This document shows positions 24,411-31,561 of a stretch of 36,222 nt of DNA, in pieces. Every line of letters starts with the position of its first letter. Position 1 is the stretch's first letter. The notes beneath the pieces were generated by a model. It did no database searches. It worked only from the letters and a program-made list of their open reading frames with translations, and was not told the origin of the DNA. The position numbers were made by a program, and so were the translations under genes. This DNA is from JBAPRR01 sp049281195 (GTDB lineage: Bacteria > Actinomycetota > Acidimicrobiia > Acidimicrobiales > CAVXTF01). Where the stretch lies: positions 1 to 36,222 of the forward strand of contig JBAPRR010000057.1 in the NCBI GenBank assembly GCA_049281195.1, in the 5' to 3' direction.

Positions 24411-25214
24411 ATGGGAAGATCGAAACCGATGCCGATCCGCACCTTCAACCACAGCGATTTCGACCCGGCGGTTCTCGCCGCCGGTCGCCAGCGCTCGGTT
24501 TCGGTCTGCATCCCCGCTCGTAACGAGGCCGCGACCATCGGCGGAATCGTGGAGGCGGTGGTCGGAAGGTTCACCTCCAGAAACGGCGGGGTGGATCTCG
24601 TCGACGAGGTGGTGGTGGTCGACGACGGATCGAGCGACGCCACCGCGGAGACTGCCGGACGCGCCGGCGCATCGGTGGTCAACGGAAAAGGTGGCGAAGG
24701 GGGAAAGGGCGAAGCCATGCGCGTCGCCCTTCAGGCGAGCACCGGTGACGTGGTGCTGTTCTTGGACGGCGACGTGGAACCGTTCCCGCAACACTTCGTC
24801 CCCGCACTGTTGGGCCCGGTCCTCGCCGGCGACGCGTCACTGGTCAAAGGTTCATACGTGCGCCCGCTCAACGGCGTTCCGGGAGAAGGCGGGAGGGTCA
24901 CCGAGCTCGCGGCACGTCCGATGATCTCGCTACTCCATCCCGAGCTGACCGACATACGCCAGCCGTTGGCCGGAGAGACCGCGGCGCCACGCACCGTTCT
25001 CGAGAAGGTGAAGCTCGCACCGGGATACGGGGTGGAGATGGCGCTGCTCATCGATGTGGCATCTCTGTTCGGCGCGGACTCGATCGTCCAGGTGGAGCTC
25101 GGGGTCCGGTCACACCGGAACAGACCGCTCGCGGAGCTCAGACCGATGGCGACCGATGTGCTGCGGGTCGCTTTAGACCGCGCCCGCCAACCGGGACGCG
25201 AGAACCGCTTCTGA
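24411..25214 (+). CDS. gpgS: Glucosyl-3-phosphoglycerate synthase
   Basis: GT81 glycosyltransferase that joins glucose from an NDP-glucose to 3-phosphoglycerate, the first step to glucosylglycerate and, in mycobacteria, methylglucose lipopolysaccharide. The 267-residue protein has VCIPARNEAATIGGIVEAV, the nucleotide-sugar site VVVVDDGSSDATAE, GKGEAM, the metal-binding DGD (119-121), VKGSYVRPLNG, GGRVTELAARPMISLLHPEL, and GYGVEMALLIDVA with VELGVRSHRN. All conserved blocks of GpgS are present. An ATG at 24429 in the same frame is an alternative start with a GGGAAGA-like site. Its last 42 bases overlap the convergent glycerate kinase gene. No phosphatase of the GpgP family is in the window; the HAD phosphatase at 27706 could replace it. 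Confidence 0.92.
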   Translation: MGRSKPMPIRTFNHSDFDPAVLAAGRQRSVSVCIPARNEAATIGGIVEAVVGRFTSRNGGVDLVDEVVVVDDGSSDATAETAGRAGASVVNGKGGEGGKGEAMRVALQASTGDVVLFLDGDVEPFPQHFVPALLGPVLAGDASLVKGSYVRPLNGVPGEGGRVTELAARPMISLLHPELTDIRQPLAGETAAPRTVLEKVKLAPGYGVEMALLIDVASLFGADSIVQVELGVRSHRNRPLAELRPMATDVLRVALDRARQPGRENRF

Positions 25215-26207
25215 TGCGAGCTCTGCGCAAGCCGCCGCGTCGCGCATCGCAGTATCGGCCCCGAAGATGGCCGAGAGATCGATGACCTCGACCAGCGAGG
25301 AAGGGCGGTGTTCCGCAGTCATCGCCTCAGGTGCAACCTGACCGGCGATCGCCACAACGCCTACGTGCGCACGCGCCGCGCGGTCACCCACGCCGGCCAC
25401 CACTTTCCCCTCCCAACTTGTCAGGTCGAGCCTTCCCTCACCCGTAACCACCAGATCGGCTCGCGACATGCGCCCGTCGAGATCCACCAAACTTGCCACC
25501 AGATCGATCCCACTGACGATCTTTGCTCCGGCAACCAGGAGTCCTCCGGCAAGCCCGCCGGCTGCTCCGGCACCGGCTACGCCGCTCACATCGGTTCCAC
25601 GATCGCGGTACCGCGCAGCCAAGTCTTCAAGACGCCGGCTCAGGATCTCTATCTCAACCGGACCGGCGCCCTTTTGCGGACCGAACATGACGGCGGCCTG
25701 GCTGAAGAGGACCGTGACGTCGCATGCCACGAGGACCTCGGCATCGCCGATACCTCCCGATTCGTCTATCGCCTCCAGTGCGCCGATGCCGCCGTCGGTT
25801 GTGGCGGATCCGCCGACACCGACCACCACCCGCGTGGCGCCGGAAGCGATCGCTGCAACGATTAGCTCACCGGTACCCCTGGTCGTTGCGGCGACGGCAT
25901 CGTTCCATTGTCTTCCTCCTGCGATTACCAGGCCGGAGGCTCTAGCAGATTCGATGATGGCGACGTCTCCCGCCAGACGCCATTGAGCGTCGACGGGATC
26001 GCCCAAGGGTCCCGTAACCCGAACAGTGCGCAGCTCGCCACCAAGAACCTCGAGCACGTCCATGAACCCCTCGCCGCCATCGGAGAGCGGACACCTGTCG
26101 GGAGACCACCCGGCCCTTTCTGCGCCGCGTGCGATCCCGGCAGATATCTCTGCGGCACTGGAGGTGCCTTTGAATGCGTCGGGAGCGACCACAACGACAG
26201 GCGACAT
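25173..26207 (-). CDS. Glycerate kinase (GlxK/GarK type)
   Basis: Phosphorylates glycerate, in this family usually at the 2-position, with ATP. The 344-residue protein has the hallmark APDAFKGTSSAAEI at the N-terminus, CPLSDGGEGFMDVL, GDPVDAQW, the glycine-rich VGGSATTDGG, MFGPQKGA, GAAGGLAGGLL, and TGEGRLDLTSWEGK. The length is slightly short (typical 370-380), with small gaps in the middle, but no motif is lost. The ATG at 26205-26207 has only GGAG well upstream. Its C-terminal coding end overlaps gpgS by 42 bases on opposite strands. Standing next to gpgS it could recycle glycerate released from glucosylglycerate, or act in photorespiratory-type or glyoxylate metabolism. Confidence 0.92.
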   Translation of the reverse strand: MSPVVVVAPDAFKGTSSAAEISAGIARGAERAGWSPDRCPLSDGGEGFMDVLEVLGGELRTVRVTGPLGDPVDAQWRLAGDVAIIESARASGLVIAGGRQWNDAVAATTRGTGELIVAAIASGATRVVVGVGGSATTDGGIGALEAIDESGGIGDAEVLVACDVTVLFSQAAVMFGPQKGAGPVEIEILSRRLEDLAARYRDRGTDVSGVAGAGAAGGLAGGLLVAGAKIVSGIDLVASLVDLDGRMSRADLVVTGEGRLDLTSWEGKVVAGVGDRAARAHVGVVAIAGQVAPEAMTAEHRPSSLVEVIDLSAIFGADTAMRDAAACAELASEAVLASRLAGAV

Positions 26208-26295
26208 GGAGCCAATCTTGCTCCGCGGCGCTTCGACCTGGAGAAATCGAACCTCTCGAGTCGTCTGGTCGCCACCTCGTGGGTATGGTCGTTCT

Positions 26296-27672
26296 GTGAC
26301 CCTTGCGGACCTACTGGTGGTATCGAATCGCGGCCCGATCTCCTTCCGATTCGATGAGCAGGGACTTCCGCAATCGGCCGGATCGGCGGGCGGGCTCGCG
26401 GGAACTCTTCATTCGATCTTCGACCAGAGCGGCGCGACCTGGGTGGCCTGCGCTCTCAACGAGGCCGACCGGGCCGCGGCGGCCTCGGGGCTGATGACCG
26501 AAAGCGGGCTTCACCTGGTCATGGTGGAACCGGATATCGACACATATCAGATGGCCTATGACGTCATCTCGAATTCGACCCTGTGGTTCGCGCATCACCA
26601 TCTGTTCGACACTCCGCGGCGCCCGAAGATCGACCGCATCTGGATGCAGGCCTGGGATGCGTACCGCGACGTCAATACGTCGTTCTGTGACGCGGTCGAC
26701 GAAGCCGCAGCGAAGGGCGCCGTCGTCCTCGTGCAGGATTACCACCTTTCACTGGTCCCGGGGATGCTCAAAAAGAGAAGGCCGGACCTTTCCGTCGTTC
26801 ACTTCTCCCACACGCCTTTCGCCGACCCGAGCATGTTTCTTGTTCTCCCGACCGCCGTAGGTCGGGAGCTTCTCGAGGGGATGGCGGGAGCGCGAGCGTG
26901 TGGGTTTCACTCGCCGCGATGGGAGCAGGCCTTTCTGGCGTGCTGTGACCGGGCAGGCGTCGAGCCACCGGCCACGTTCGTATCCGCGCTCGCGCCCGAC
27001 GCGTCGCAACTCGAAGAGAAGGTCGCCACTTCAGGAGTGGAGGAAAGCCGCAATCGTCTGCGTGCGGCTACGGGCGACCGTCTGACGATCCTGAAGGTGG
27101 ACCGCGTAGAGCCGTCGAAGAACCTTCTGCGCGGACTGTGGGCGATCGACGAGCTATTGAGCGAATACCCGCGATGGCGCGGGCGCTTCGTCCACCTTGC
27201 TTTCGCCTATCCGTCCCGGCAGGAGCTCCCCGAATATCTCGGTTACAGGACCGAGGTGGAGTTGCTCGCGCAGAGAGTCAACGACAATTGGGGAACTGCG
27301 GACTGGACGCCGGTGCTCCTCGAGATAGAGGACGATCACGACAAGTCGATGGCTGCGCTGTCGGACAACGACGTGCTTCTGGTCAACCCGCTACGCGACG
27401 GGATGAACCTGGTGGCAAAAGAAGGCCCCATCGTCAACCGCAAAGAGGGCGTGCTCGCGCTGTCCACCGAAGCCGGTGCATACGACGAGCTCGCCGAGCC
27501 GGCGCTGTGCTTCAACCCGTTCGACGTGTCGGAGACCGCAGCCGTGCTCGACAGGGCTCTTGCAATGCCTAAAGACGAACGCGCTTCACGATCTTTGGAA
27601 TTGCGACGGATCGCCACGCTACGCCGGCCGATGGACTGGCTCGACGATCAGCTCGCCGCGGCGAAGAGCTGA
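26296..27672 (+). CDS. otsA: GT20 glycosyltransferase, trehalose-6-phosphate synthase type
   Basis: Predicted to join NDP-glucose and glucose-6-phosphate into trehalose-6-phosphate. The 458-residue product from the GTG at 26296 has SNRGP (10-14), GGLAGTL (32-38), LWFAHHH, QDYHLSLVPGMLK (from 147), HTPF (172-175), VDRVEPSKN (268-276) and DGMNLVAKE (368-376). The last is strongly conserved in GT20. The R-L-D-Y-x-K-G block of the E. coli enzyme is replaced by RVEPSKN, a divergence seen in an actinobacterial branch, so an altered acceptor (glucosylglycerol, validoxylamine-type products) cannot be excluded. The frame is open further upstream but that part overlaps glycerate kinase and is not family-like. 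It converges on otsB 33 bases on. Confidence 0.88.
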   Translation: MTLADLLVVSNRGPISFRFDEQGLPQSAGSAGGLAGTLHSIFDQSGATWVACALNEADRAAAASGLMTESGLHLVMVEPDIDTYQMAYDVISNSTLWFAHHHLFDTPRRPKIDRIWMQAWDAYRDVNTSFCDAVDEAAAKGAVVLVQDYHLSLVPGMLKKRRPDLSVVHFSHTPFADPSMFLVLPTAVGRELLEGMAGARACGFHSPRWEQAFLACCDRAGVEPPATFVSALAPDASQLEEKVATSGVEESRNRLRAATGDRLTILKVDRVEPSKNLLRGLWAIDELLSEYPRWRGRFVHLAFAYPSRQELPEYLGYRTEVELLAQRVNDNWGTADWTPVLLEIEDDHDKSMAALSDNDVLLVNPLRDGMNLVAKEGPIVNRKEGVLALSTEAGAYDELAEPALCFNPFDVSETAAVLDRALAMPKDERASRSLELRRIATLRRPMDWLDDQLAAAKS

Positions 27673-27705
27673 CCGCCCAGACTCCGGCGTTTCGGCTCCC
27701 TGCGC

Positions 27706-28572
27706 TCAGCCCCCGGCGCGCAGCGCGAGCGCCTTCAGGAGCAAGCAAACCTCTTCGGGGTCTGCGACGACCAGATCGGCCGCTGCGATCAACTCGGGCG
27801 GTGATTCGGATGCACCGACTGCAATGCGCACGGCCGACGTTCCCGCGAGCGATAGCGCGTCGAGCGCACTGAACGCGTCGAGGTCCCCCGAGTCGTCCCC
27901 GAAATAACAAGCGGCGTGCATACCAGCGGCGAAGTTGCTGACCACGGTCCCCTTGTCGACGCCGATCGGAGGCAGTAGCTCGACCGACATGCGCCCGACC
28001 CGGCACATGAGCCCAACTCTTTCCGACTGGCTCTGAGCGAAGCCGAGGGCCCAGCGCTCAGCTTCGGGGGCGTTTCGCCAATGGATCGTGAGCGAGATCG
28101 TCTTGTCCTCCAGCCCTGCTCCTGAAGGCGCGCAACGTTCGGCTGCTTCGCGCGCCCCGGCCACGGTAGGAAGCCAGGGAAGAACGCGCTCGTCGATGCG
28201 GATCTCACCGTCTTCGACCTCCTCGAGCCCGTAGAGGCCGAACAGATGAAGTGACCTGCCCGCTGCGCGGAGCCTCTGCTTCAAGAAAGAGGCGGGACGA
28301 CCGGATATCACCGCAACTCGCCCGAACACTTCCGCCAGATCCCGAAGCGCCCGCGAGGAGCCGGACACCGGCTTCGCCTCTTCCGGATCAGCGACTATCG
28401 GAGCGAGGGTCCCGTCGAAATCGACCATCACGGCCGTAGCGGAGGGGTGGTCTAGGAGCACCTCGAGAGGACCGAGATCCGGTTTCGGTGGTTTCCGGGT
28501 GCTGCTTTTGCCCGGCGCCTTTTTGTGAGTCTCCGTGGAGTGGGGCTCGGCGTCGAACGCGAAAAGTGTCAA
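27706..28572 (-). CDS. otsB: Trehalose-6-phosphate phosphatase (HAD family)
   Basis: Hydrolyses trehalose-6-phosphate to trehalose. The 288-residue protein has the HAD motifs: motif I DFDGT (Asp51, Asp53) continuing TLAPI, motif II SGR (90-92), the lysine of motif III (Lys207, GVDKG), and motif IV GDDSGDLDAF (from 225). A cap domain lies between, with LFGLYGLEEVEDG, typical of OtsB. The first 40 residues are a charged, disordered extension. The start is TTG at 28570-28572 overlapping the TGA of the LytR_C gene (TTGA), so it is translationally coupled to a cell-envelope gene rather than to otsA. It could also serve as glucosyl-3-phosphoglycerate phosphatase. Confidence 0.9.
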   Translation of the reverse strand: MTLFAFDAEPHSTETHKKAPGKSSTRKPPKPDLGPLEVLLDHPSATAVMVDFDGTLAPIVADPEEAKPVSGSSRALRDLAEVFGRVAVISGRPASFLKQRLRAAGRSLHLFGLYGLEEVEDGEIRIDERVLPWLPTVAGAREAAERCAPSGAGLEDKTISLTIHWRNAPEAERWALGFAQSQSERVGLMCRVGRMSVELLPPIGVDKGTVVSNFAAGMHAACYFGDDSGDLDAFSALDALSLAGTSAVRIAVGASESPPELIAAADLVVADPEEVCLLLKALALRAGG

Positions 28573-29210
28573 GACGTTGTGGAGGTGGTCGTAGATGCGG
28601 TCGAGGGTGGCGATCCGAGAGTTCCGTTGTTGGCGCGGGTGGCGAGGTCATTGCCCAGCACCACGATCACGTCGGCTCCAGTGGTTGTCTGAACCGGAGG
28701 AGTCGATCCTGAGGACTCGACGACCGACGTCGTGAGTGAGAGCGCCTGGGCCACTTCATCCGCCATGGCCGCTGTGCCGCTGTTGACGTAGTAGATCGCG
28801 TCTGCGGTTTCGGGCGTTGTCGTGTCGTAGGCCAGGGCCGCGATGTTGAAGCCCTTCTGACCGAGATACGTCCTCACGTCACTTGCTCCGTGAGCCGTGC
28901 CTGTTCCGTTCGCGACCAGTACCGCAATGTCCTTCGGCAGGATCGTCGGAAGCGTCGTGGTCGTCACAGGCTTCGTTGTCGAGGTGGTCGGCGGAGGCAC
29001 GGTGGTGTTGTGAGTGGTCGGCGGCACAGAAGAGATAAGGCGCGGCGCGCGGGTCGCAGATGGAAGGACAAGGACGCCGACCACGATCAGCACCGCCAGA
29101 ACGAAGATCGCTCTGATTATGCGGGTGCCTGAAACAGGACCGTCGTGCCACTCGGGCCCGGCGGGCTGTTCTTCGTCGGGAGCCGGCGGAGGTTCGTAAC
29201 CACCGGTCAT
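28569..29210 (-). CDS. Membrane-anchored LytR_C-domain protein (VirR-like)
   Basis: A 213-residue protein with a short cytoplasmic Pro/Glu-rich N-terminus, one membrane helix (about 30-50: IIRAIFVLAVLIVVGVLVL), a Pro/Thr-rich linker (TTTTLP), and an extracytoplasmic LytR cell-envelope C-terminal domain (about 92-195), with IAVLVANGTGTAHGASDVRTYL, TADAIYYVNSGTAAMADEVAQAL and ADVIVVLGNDL. It lacks the LCP catalytic domain. The design matches VirR (Rv0431) of Mycobacterium, which acts in envelope integrity and vesicle formation. The ATG at 29208-29210 follows GGAGGT about nine bases upstream and lies six bases after the DUF3263 stop, an arrangement like Rv0430-Rv0431. Role in this organism unknown. 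Confidence 0.85.
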   Translation of the reverse strand: MTGGYEPPPAPDEEQPAGPEWHDGPVSGTRIIRAIFVLAVLIVVGVLVLPSATRAPRLISSVPPTTHNTTVPPPTTSTTKPVTTTTLPTILPKDIAVLVANGTGTAHGASDVRTYLGQKGFNIAALAYDTTTPETADAIYYVNSGTAAMADEVAQALSLTTSVVESSGSTPPVQTTTGADVIVVLGNDLATRANNGTLGSPPSTASTTTSTTS

Positions 29211-29216
29211 CGGTCC

Positions 29217-29477
29217 CTACCTCCTCGGGCGGTGGTACTCCGCAGCGCGCCCTTCGAATTTGTCCCGCATCTTGTCGAGTTGCTTTCGCCGCAGCCGTCG
29301 CACGACCAGAGGCGCATGCTCCAGCGCGTCGGCAGAGTTAACGAGACGACGGAGGACTGCGTAGTACTGCGAGCGCGACATTCCGAGATCACCGATTTGC
29401 GCACCCTTCGAGCACACTCCCGTCCACCACGACCCCTCAAGATGGAGGATCTTACGGTCGCGTTCGGTAAGAGGCAT
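29217..29477 (-). CDS. DUF3263 protein, likely small DNA-binding protein
   Basis: An 86-residue protein matching DUF3263: LTERDRKILHLEGSWW at the start, then a helix-turn-helix-like DLGMSRSQYYAVLRRLVNSADALEHAPLVVRRLRRKQ and an arginine-rich end. The pattern LTxRDRxIL...WW...MSxxxYYxxLxxLID is characteristic of the family. Its function is uncharacterised; the short helical core suggests DNA binding. The ATG at 29475-29477 is chosen as the only in-frame start that keeps the LTERDR motif. First gene of the run DUF3263-LytR_C-otsB, with a 6-base gap to the second gene. Confidence 0.85.
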   Translation of the reverse strand: MPLTERDRKILHLEGSWWTGVCSKGAQIGDLGMSRSQYYAVLRRLVNSADALEHAPLVVRRLRRKQLDKMRDKFEGRAAEYHRPRR

Positions 29478-29767
29478 CTCTGTTCAGACTGCCCGCCACG
29501 GATGGGCGAATCAAGCATCCTCGAATCCGGCGCGGCGCAACAACGGTTCGGACGCCCGAACGCCGCGGCGAAACACAGTCGGAGACTGCTCCGGATCACT
29601 CCTTACCAGCCGAGGTGACCGTTCCGGTGCCGCCTACGGAGATTCCACCAAGTCGTCACTCTTGCTTCTCTGCCCTCTACTCCCCCCAGCTCTTTCGGCT
29701 GCCTCCCTGCCAGCGGGCCCTTTGTGGGATTGCCATACCTTTTCTAAGTTTCTTACACTCAAGTTTC
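29478..29767. other. Divergent intergenic region, no gene seen
   Basis: The left part of the 378-base gap between DUF3263 and hsp20. I see no frame with a credible start, ribosome site or protein-like composition on either strand, and no tRNA. It should hold the DUF3263 promoter, which I could not place confidently. The right edge (29744-29783) has the heat-shock promoter repeats listed separately. Confidence 0.5.
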
Positions 29768-29796
29768 TTGTAAGCAGTTGAGTCGTAGTATATGAT
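29746..29796 (+). promoter_or_regulatory. hsp20 promoter with direct and inverted repeats
   Basis: TTGTAA (29768-29773) and TATGAT (29791-29796) are spaced by 17 bases. Overlapping them are two AAGTTTCTT copies (29746-29754 and 29761-29769) and inverted half-sites ACTCAAG (29757-29763) / GTTGAGT (29777-29783). The half-sites equal those of the HspR element HAIR (CTTGAGT-N7-ACTCAAG) but in the reverse order and wider spacing, so HspR control is possible, not shown. Confidence 0.5.
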
Positions 29797-29855
29797 GGTG
29801 ACAGAAGATTCGAGGGACCTGGCAGCGACGAGCTGGCAGAGAAATAGGAGAAAAA

Positions 29856-30311
29856 ATGTTGGTGAGATTTGATCCTTTTCGTGAGGTTGAGCGCCTGGCG
29901 GAACAGGCGAGGGGCCGCCGTGGTGTCACTCGGACGATGCCGATCGACGTCCACCGTGCCGAGGACGAGTTCGTGGCGAGCATCGACCTGCCCGGCGTAG
30001 ACCCGGAGACGATCGACCTGACCGTGGACAAGCACATCCTCACGGTGACCGCAGTAAGGCGCGAAGCGCGTGCCGAAGGCACCGACGCGGTCATCTCGGA
30101 GCGCTACTTCGGCCGGTTCTTCAGGCAGCTCCACCTGGGCGACGGGCTTGACCTCGAAAACGTCAAGGCTGGCTACGACAACGGTGTCCTCACGGTGACG
30201 ATCCCCGTCGCTGAAAAGGCGAAGCCCCGCAAGGTCGAAGTGACAGTCGGAGCTCCTCAGGAGCCGGCCGTCGAGGTTCAGACGACCAATGACGACGCCG
30301 CTGCCGCCTGA
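29856..30311 (+). CDS. Small heat-shock protein, Hsp20/alpha-crystallin family
   Basis: ATP-independent holdase that binds unfolding proteins. The 151-residue protein starts MLVRFDPFREVERLAEQ, as in actinobacterial Hsp18, has the alpha-crystallin domain (about 28-122) with DVHRAEDEFVASIDLPGVDPETIDLTVDKHILTV, RYFGRFFRQLHL, and the closing AGYDNGVLTVTIP (the conserved GVLTV/I motif), then a Ala/Thr/Asp-rich tail. The ATG at 29856 has AGGAG five bases upstream. A sigma-A-type promoter with heat-shock-like repeats lies 60 bases upstream, and a GGCCCGC hairpin follows 76 bases beyond the stop. Single gene, transcribed on its own. Confidence 0.95.
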   Translation: MLVRFDPFREVERLAEQARGRRGVTRTMPIDVHRAEDEFVASIDLPGVDPETIDLTVDKHILTVTAVRREARAEGTDAVISERYFGRFFRQLHLGDGLDLENVKAGYDNGVLTVTIPVAEKAKPRKVEVTVGAPQEPAVEVQTTNDDAAAA

Positions 30312-30387
30312 GAGTCGCGGCAACAACGTCCAGTGGTCGCTTGATTACTTGTATTTGCGGCTACCCACTGGGTGCCTCTAGGCGCAG

Positions 30388-30408
30388 GGCCCGCTTCGGC
30401 GGGCCTTT
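30388..30408 (+). terminator. hsp20 terminator
   Basis: GGCCCGC-TTCG-GCGGGCC followed by TTT, then CGTCTGTTT. A 7-bp GC stem with a stable TTCG loop and a short T-run; the only terminator in the window of nearly canonical form. Confidence 0.85.
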
Positions 30409-30485
30409 CGTCTGTTTGGATCCTCGTCAACCTGGTGGCGATCCAGGTCAGGGCATTAACCGGTGCGCGGTAGCTTTGCCCCTAC

Positions 30486-30558
30486 GCCGGTGTGGCGCAG
30501 ATGGAAGCGCAAGCGACTTGTAATCGCTAGGCCGTGGGTTCGAGTCCCACCACCGGCT
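30486..30558 (+). tRNA. tRNA-Thr (anticodon UGU)
   Basis: GCCGGTG / CACCGGC acceptor stem, D stem GCGC/GCGC, anticodon stem AGCGA/TCGCT with loop CTTGTAA (anticodon TGT), T arm GTGGG-TTCGAGT-CCCAC, discriminator T. CCA is not encoded. Confidence 0.97.
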
Positions 30559-30865
30559 CGTCGACGTCGATCCTTATCTCGGAGACGAACTCGTCTTTCG
30601 GGGTGGGACGTGTCTGCACGAGCTCCATCTCGCTCCCTCGCGTCACAGCGAAGACCTCGATACGTGCGCCGCAGTTCCGGCGGTCTGGCGCGGCTCACTT
30701 GTGCCTTCACCGCGATCAGGGTACGGCTCGGAATGGAGGTTTGTCGTGTTCTTCTCGATATGTGGCTCCCGGCTGCCCCGCCAAAGATTTCAGTGAAGGT
30801 CTCTTGTTCGAGATCGGACTGTGCAAGATTGCACTCGTGACCGACCTCAGCGACACGGAGAAGTC
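30559..30865. other. Intergenic region downstream of tRNA-Thr, no gene seen
   Basis: About 307 bases between the tRNA and the methyltransferase. The long open frames here lie across the tRNA gene or lack protein character, so I do not call them. One short minus-strand frame (30527-30628, MELVQTRPTPKDEF at its start) has a GAGG-like site but overlaps the tRNA; I regard it as chance. A GTG at 30821 in frame with the methyltransferase is a possible longer start of that gene. Confidence 0.5.
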
Positions 30866-31558
30866 TTGAGCCTCAGGTCGCTCGCGAGGCCAGTTGCGTG
30901 GCGACTCCGAGACGCGAGGGCGAAGCTGCGCGGTCAGCTTTTGCCACCCCAGCAGCTCATGACCCAGGTCCCGGGAAATTTCGACGAGGTGGGTCGTGAG
31001 TTCCTCGGCTATTTCACCGAAATGGGCGGCCTAAATCCGGATCAGCGGATCCTGGACATCGGATGCGGCCCGGGACGGATGGCAATCCCTCTAACAGGAT
31101 TCATGAACTCGTCCGGCCGCTACGACGGGATCGACGACTGGCCGGAAGCAATCTCGTGGTGTTCCGACAATGTGTCGGCCAAGTTCGGCAACTTTCATTT
31201 CCACACGATCGAAACGAATGCGCCGGCGCCATTCGCAGATTCGGCCTTCGACATGACGATCCTCTGCGCGATATCTCGCATTACCAAAGACCAGTTCCTG
31301 AAGTACATGAGCGAAGCCGGACGCGTATTGCGAACCGGTGGCACCTATGTCGGAACGTGCTTCGTGCTCGGAGACTCCGCACCGGCCGATAGCCCCGAAT
31401 TACCGGCCGAGCATCCGATCTCCTTCTACGAGGACGATCTCCGCTCGGTGTTCTCCGCGGCAGACATGTCGCTGGATGCGATACACCGCGGCCGCTGGAA
31501 CGGTTACCTTGCTGGACTCAGCTATCAAGACCTGCTGATCGCCCACAAGGTCAGTTAG
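30866..31558 (+). CDS. Class I SAM-dependent methyltransferase
   Basis: A 230-residue methyltransferase of unknown substrate. The SAM-binding motif I ILDIGCGPGRMAIPL is followed by a typical GRYDGIDDWPEAISWC (acidic end of strand 2), NFHFHTIETNAPAPFADSAFDMTILC (motifs II-III), and VLRTGGTYVGTCFVL (post motif III). The first 60 residues carry an N-terminal helix region beginning SLRSLARPVAWRLRDARAKLRG. The TTG at 30866-30868 has GGAG four bases upstream; a GTG at 30821 in frame would add 15 residues without a ribosome site. Its TAG is three bases from the stop of the convergent substrate-binding protein gene. It could act on a lipid, sugar or small molecule. Confidence 0.85.
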   Translation: MSLRSLARPVAWRLRDARAKLRGQLLPPQQLMTQVPGNFDEVGREFLGYFTEMGGLNPDQRILDIGCGPGRMAIPLTGFMNSSGRYDGIDDWPEAISWCSDNVSAKFGNFHFHTIETNAPAPFADSAFDMTILCAISRITKDQFLKYMSEAGRVLRTGGTYVGTCFVLGDSAPADSPELPAEHPISFYEDDLRSVFSAADMSLDAIHRGRWNGYLAGLSYQDLLIAHKVS

Positions 31559-31561
31559 ACA

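Noticed and set aside
26026..26295. N-terminal extension of the GT20 gene
   Set aside because: Overlaps the glycerate kinase gene on the other strand and is low-complexity; GT20 motifs start directly after the GTG at 26296.
29634..30326. Minus-strand frame opposite hsp20
   Set aside because: Complementary to a certain Hsp20 gene; no start signal or family features.
30456..30710. Minus-strand frame across tRNA-Thr
   Set aside because: A common artefact: the frame reads through a tRNA (GGTRTHGLAI pattern) and has no support elsewhere.
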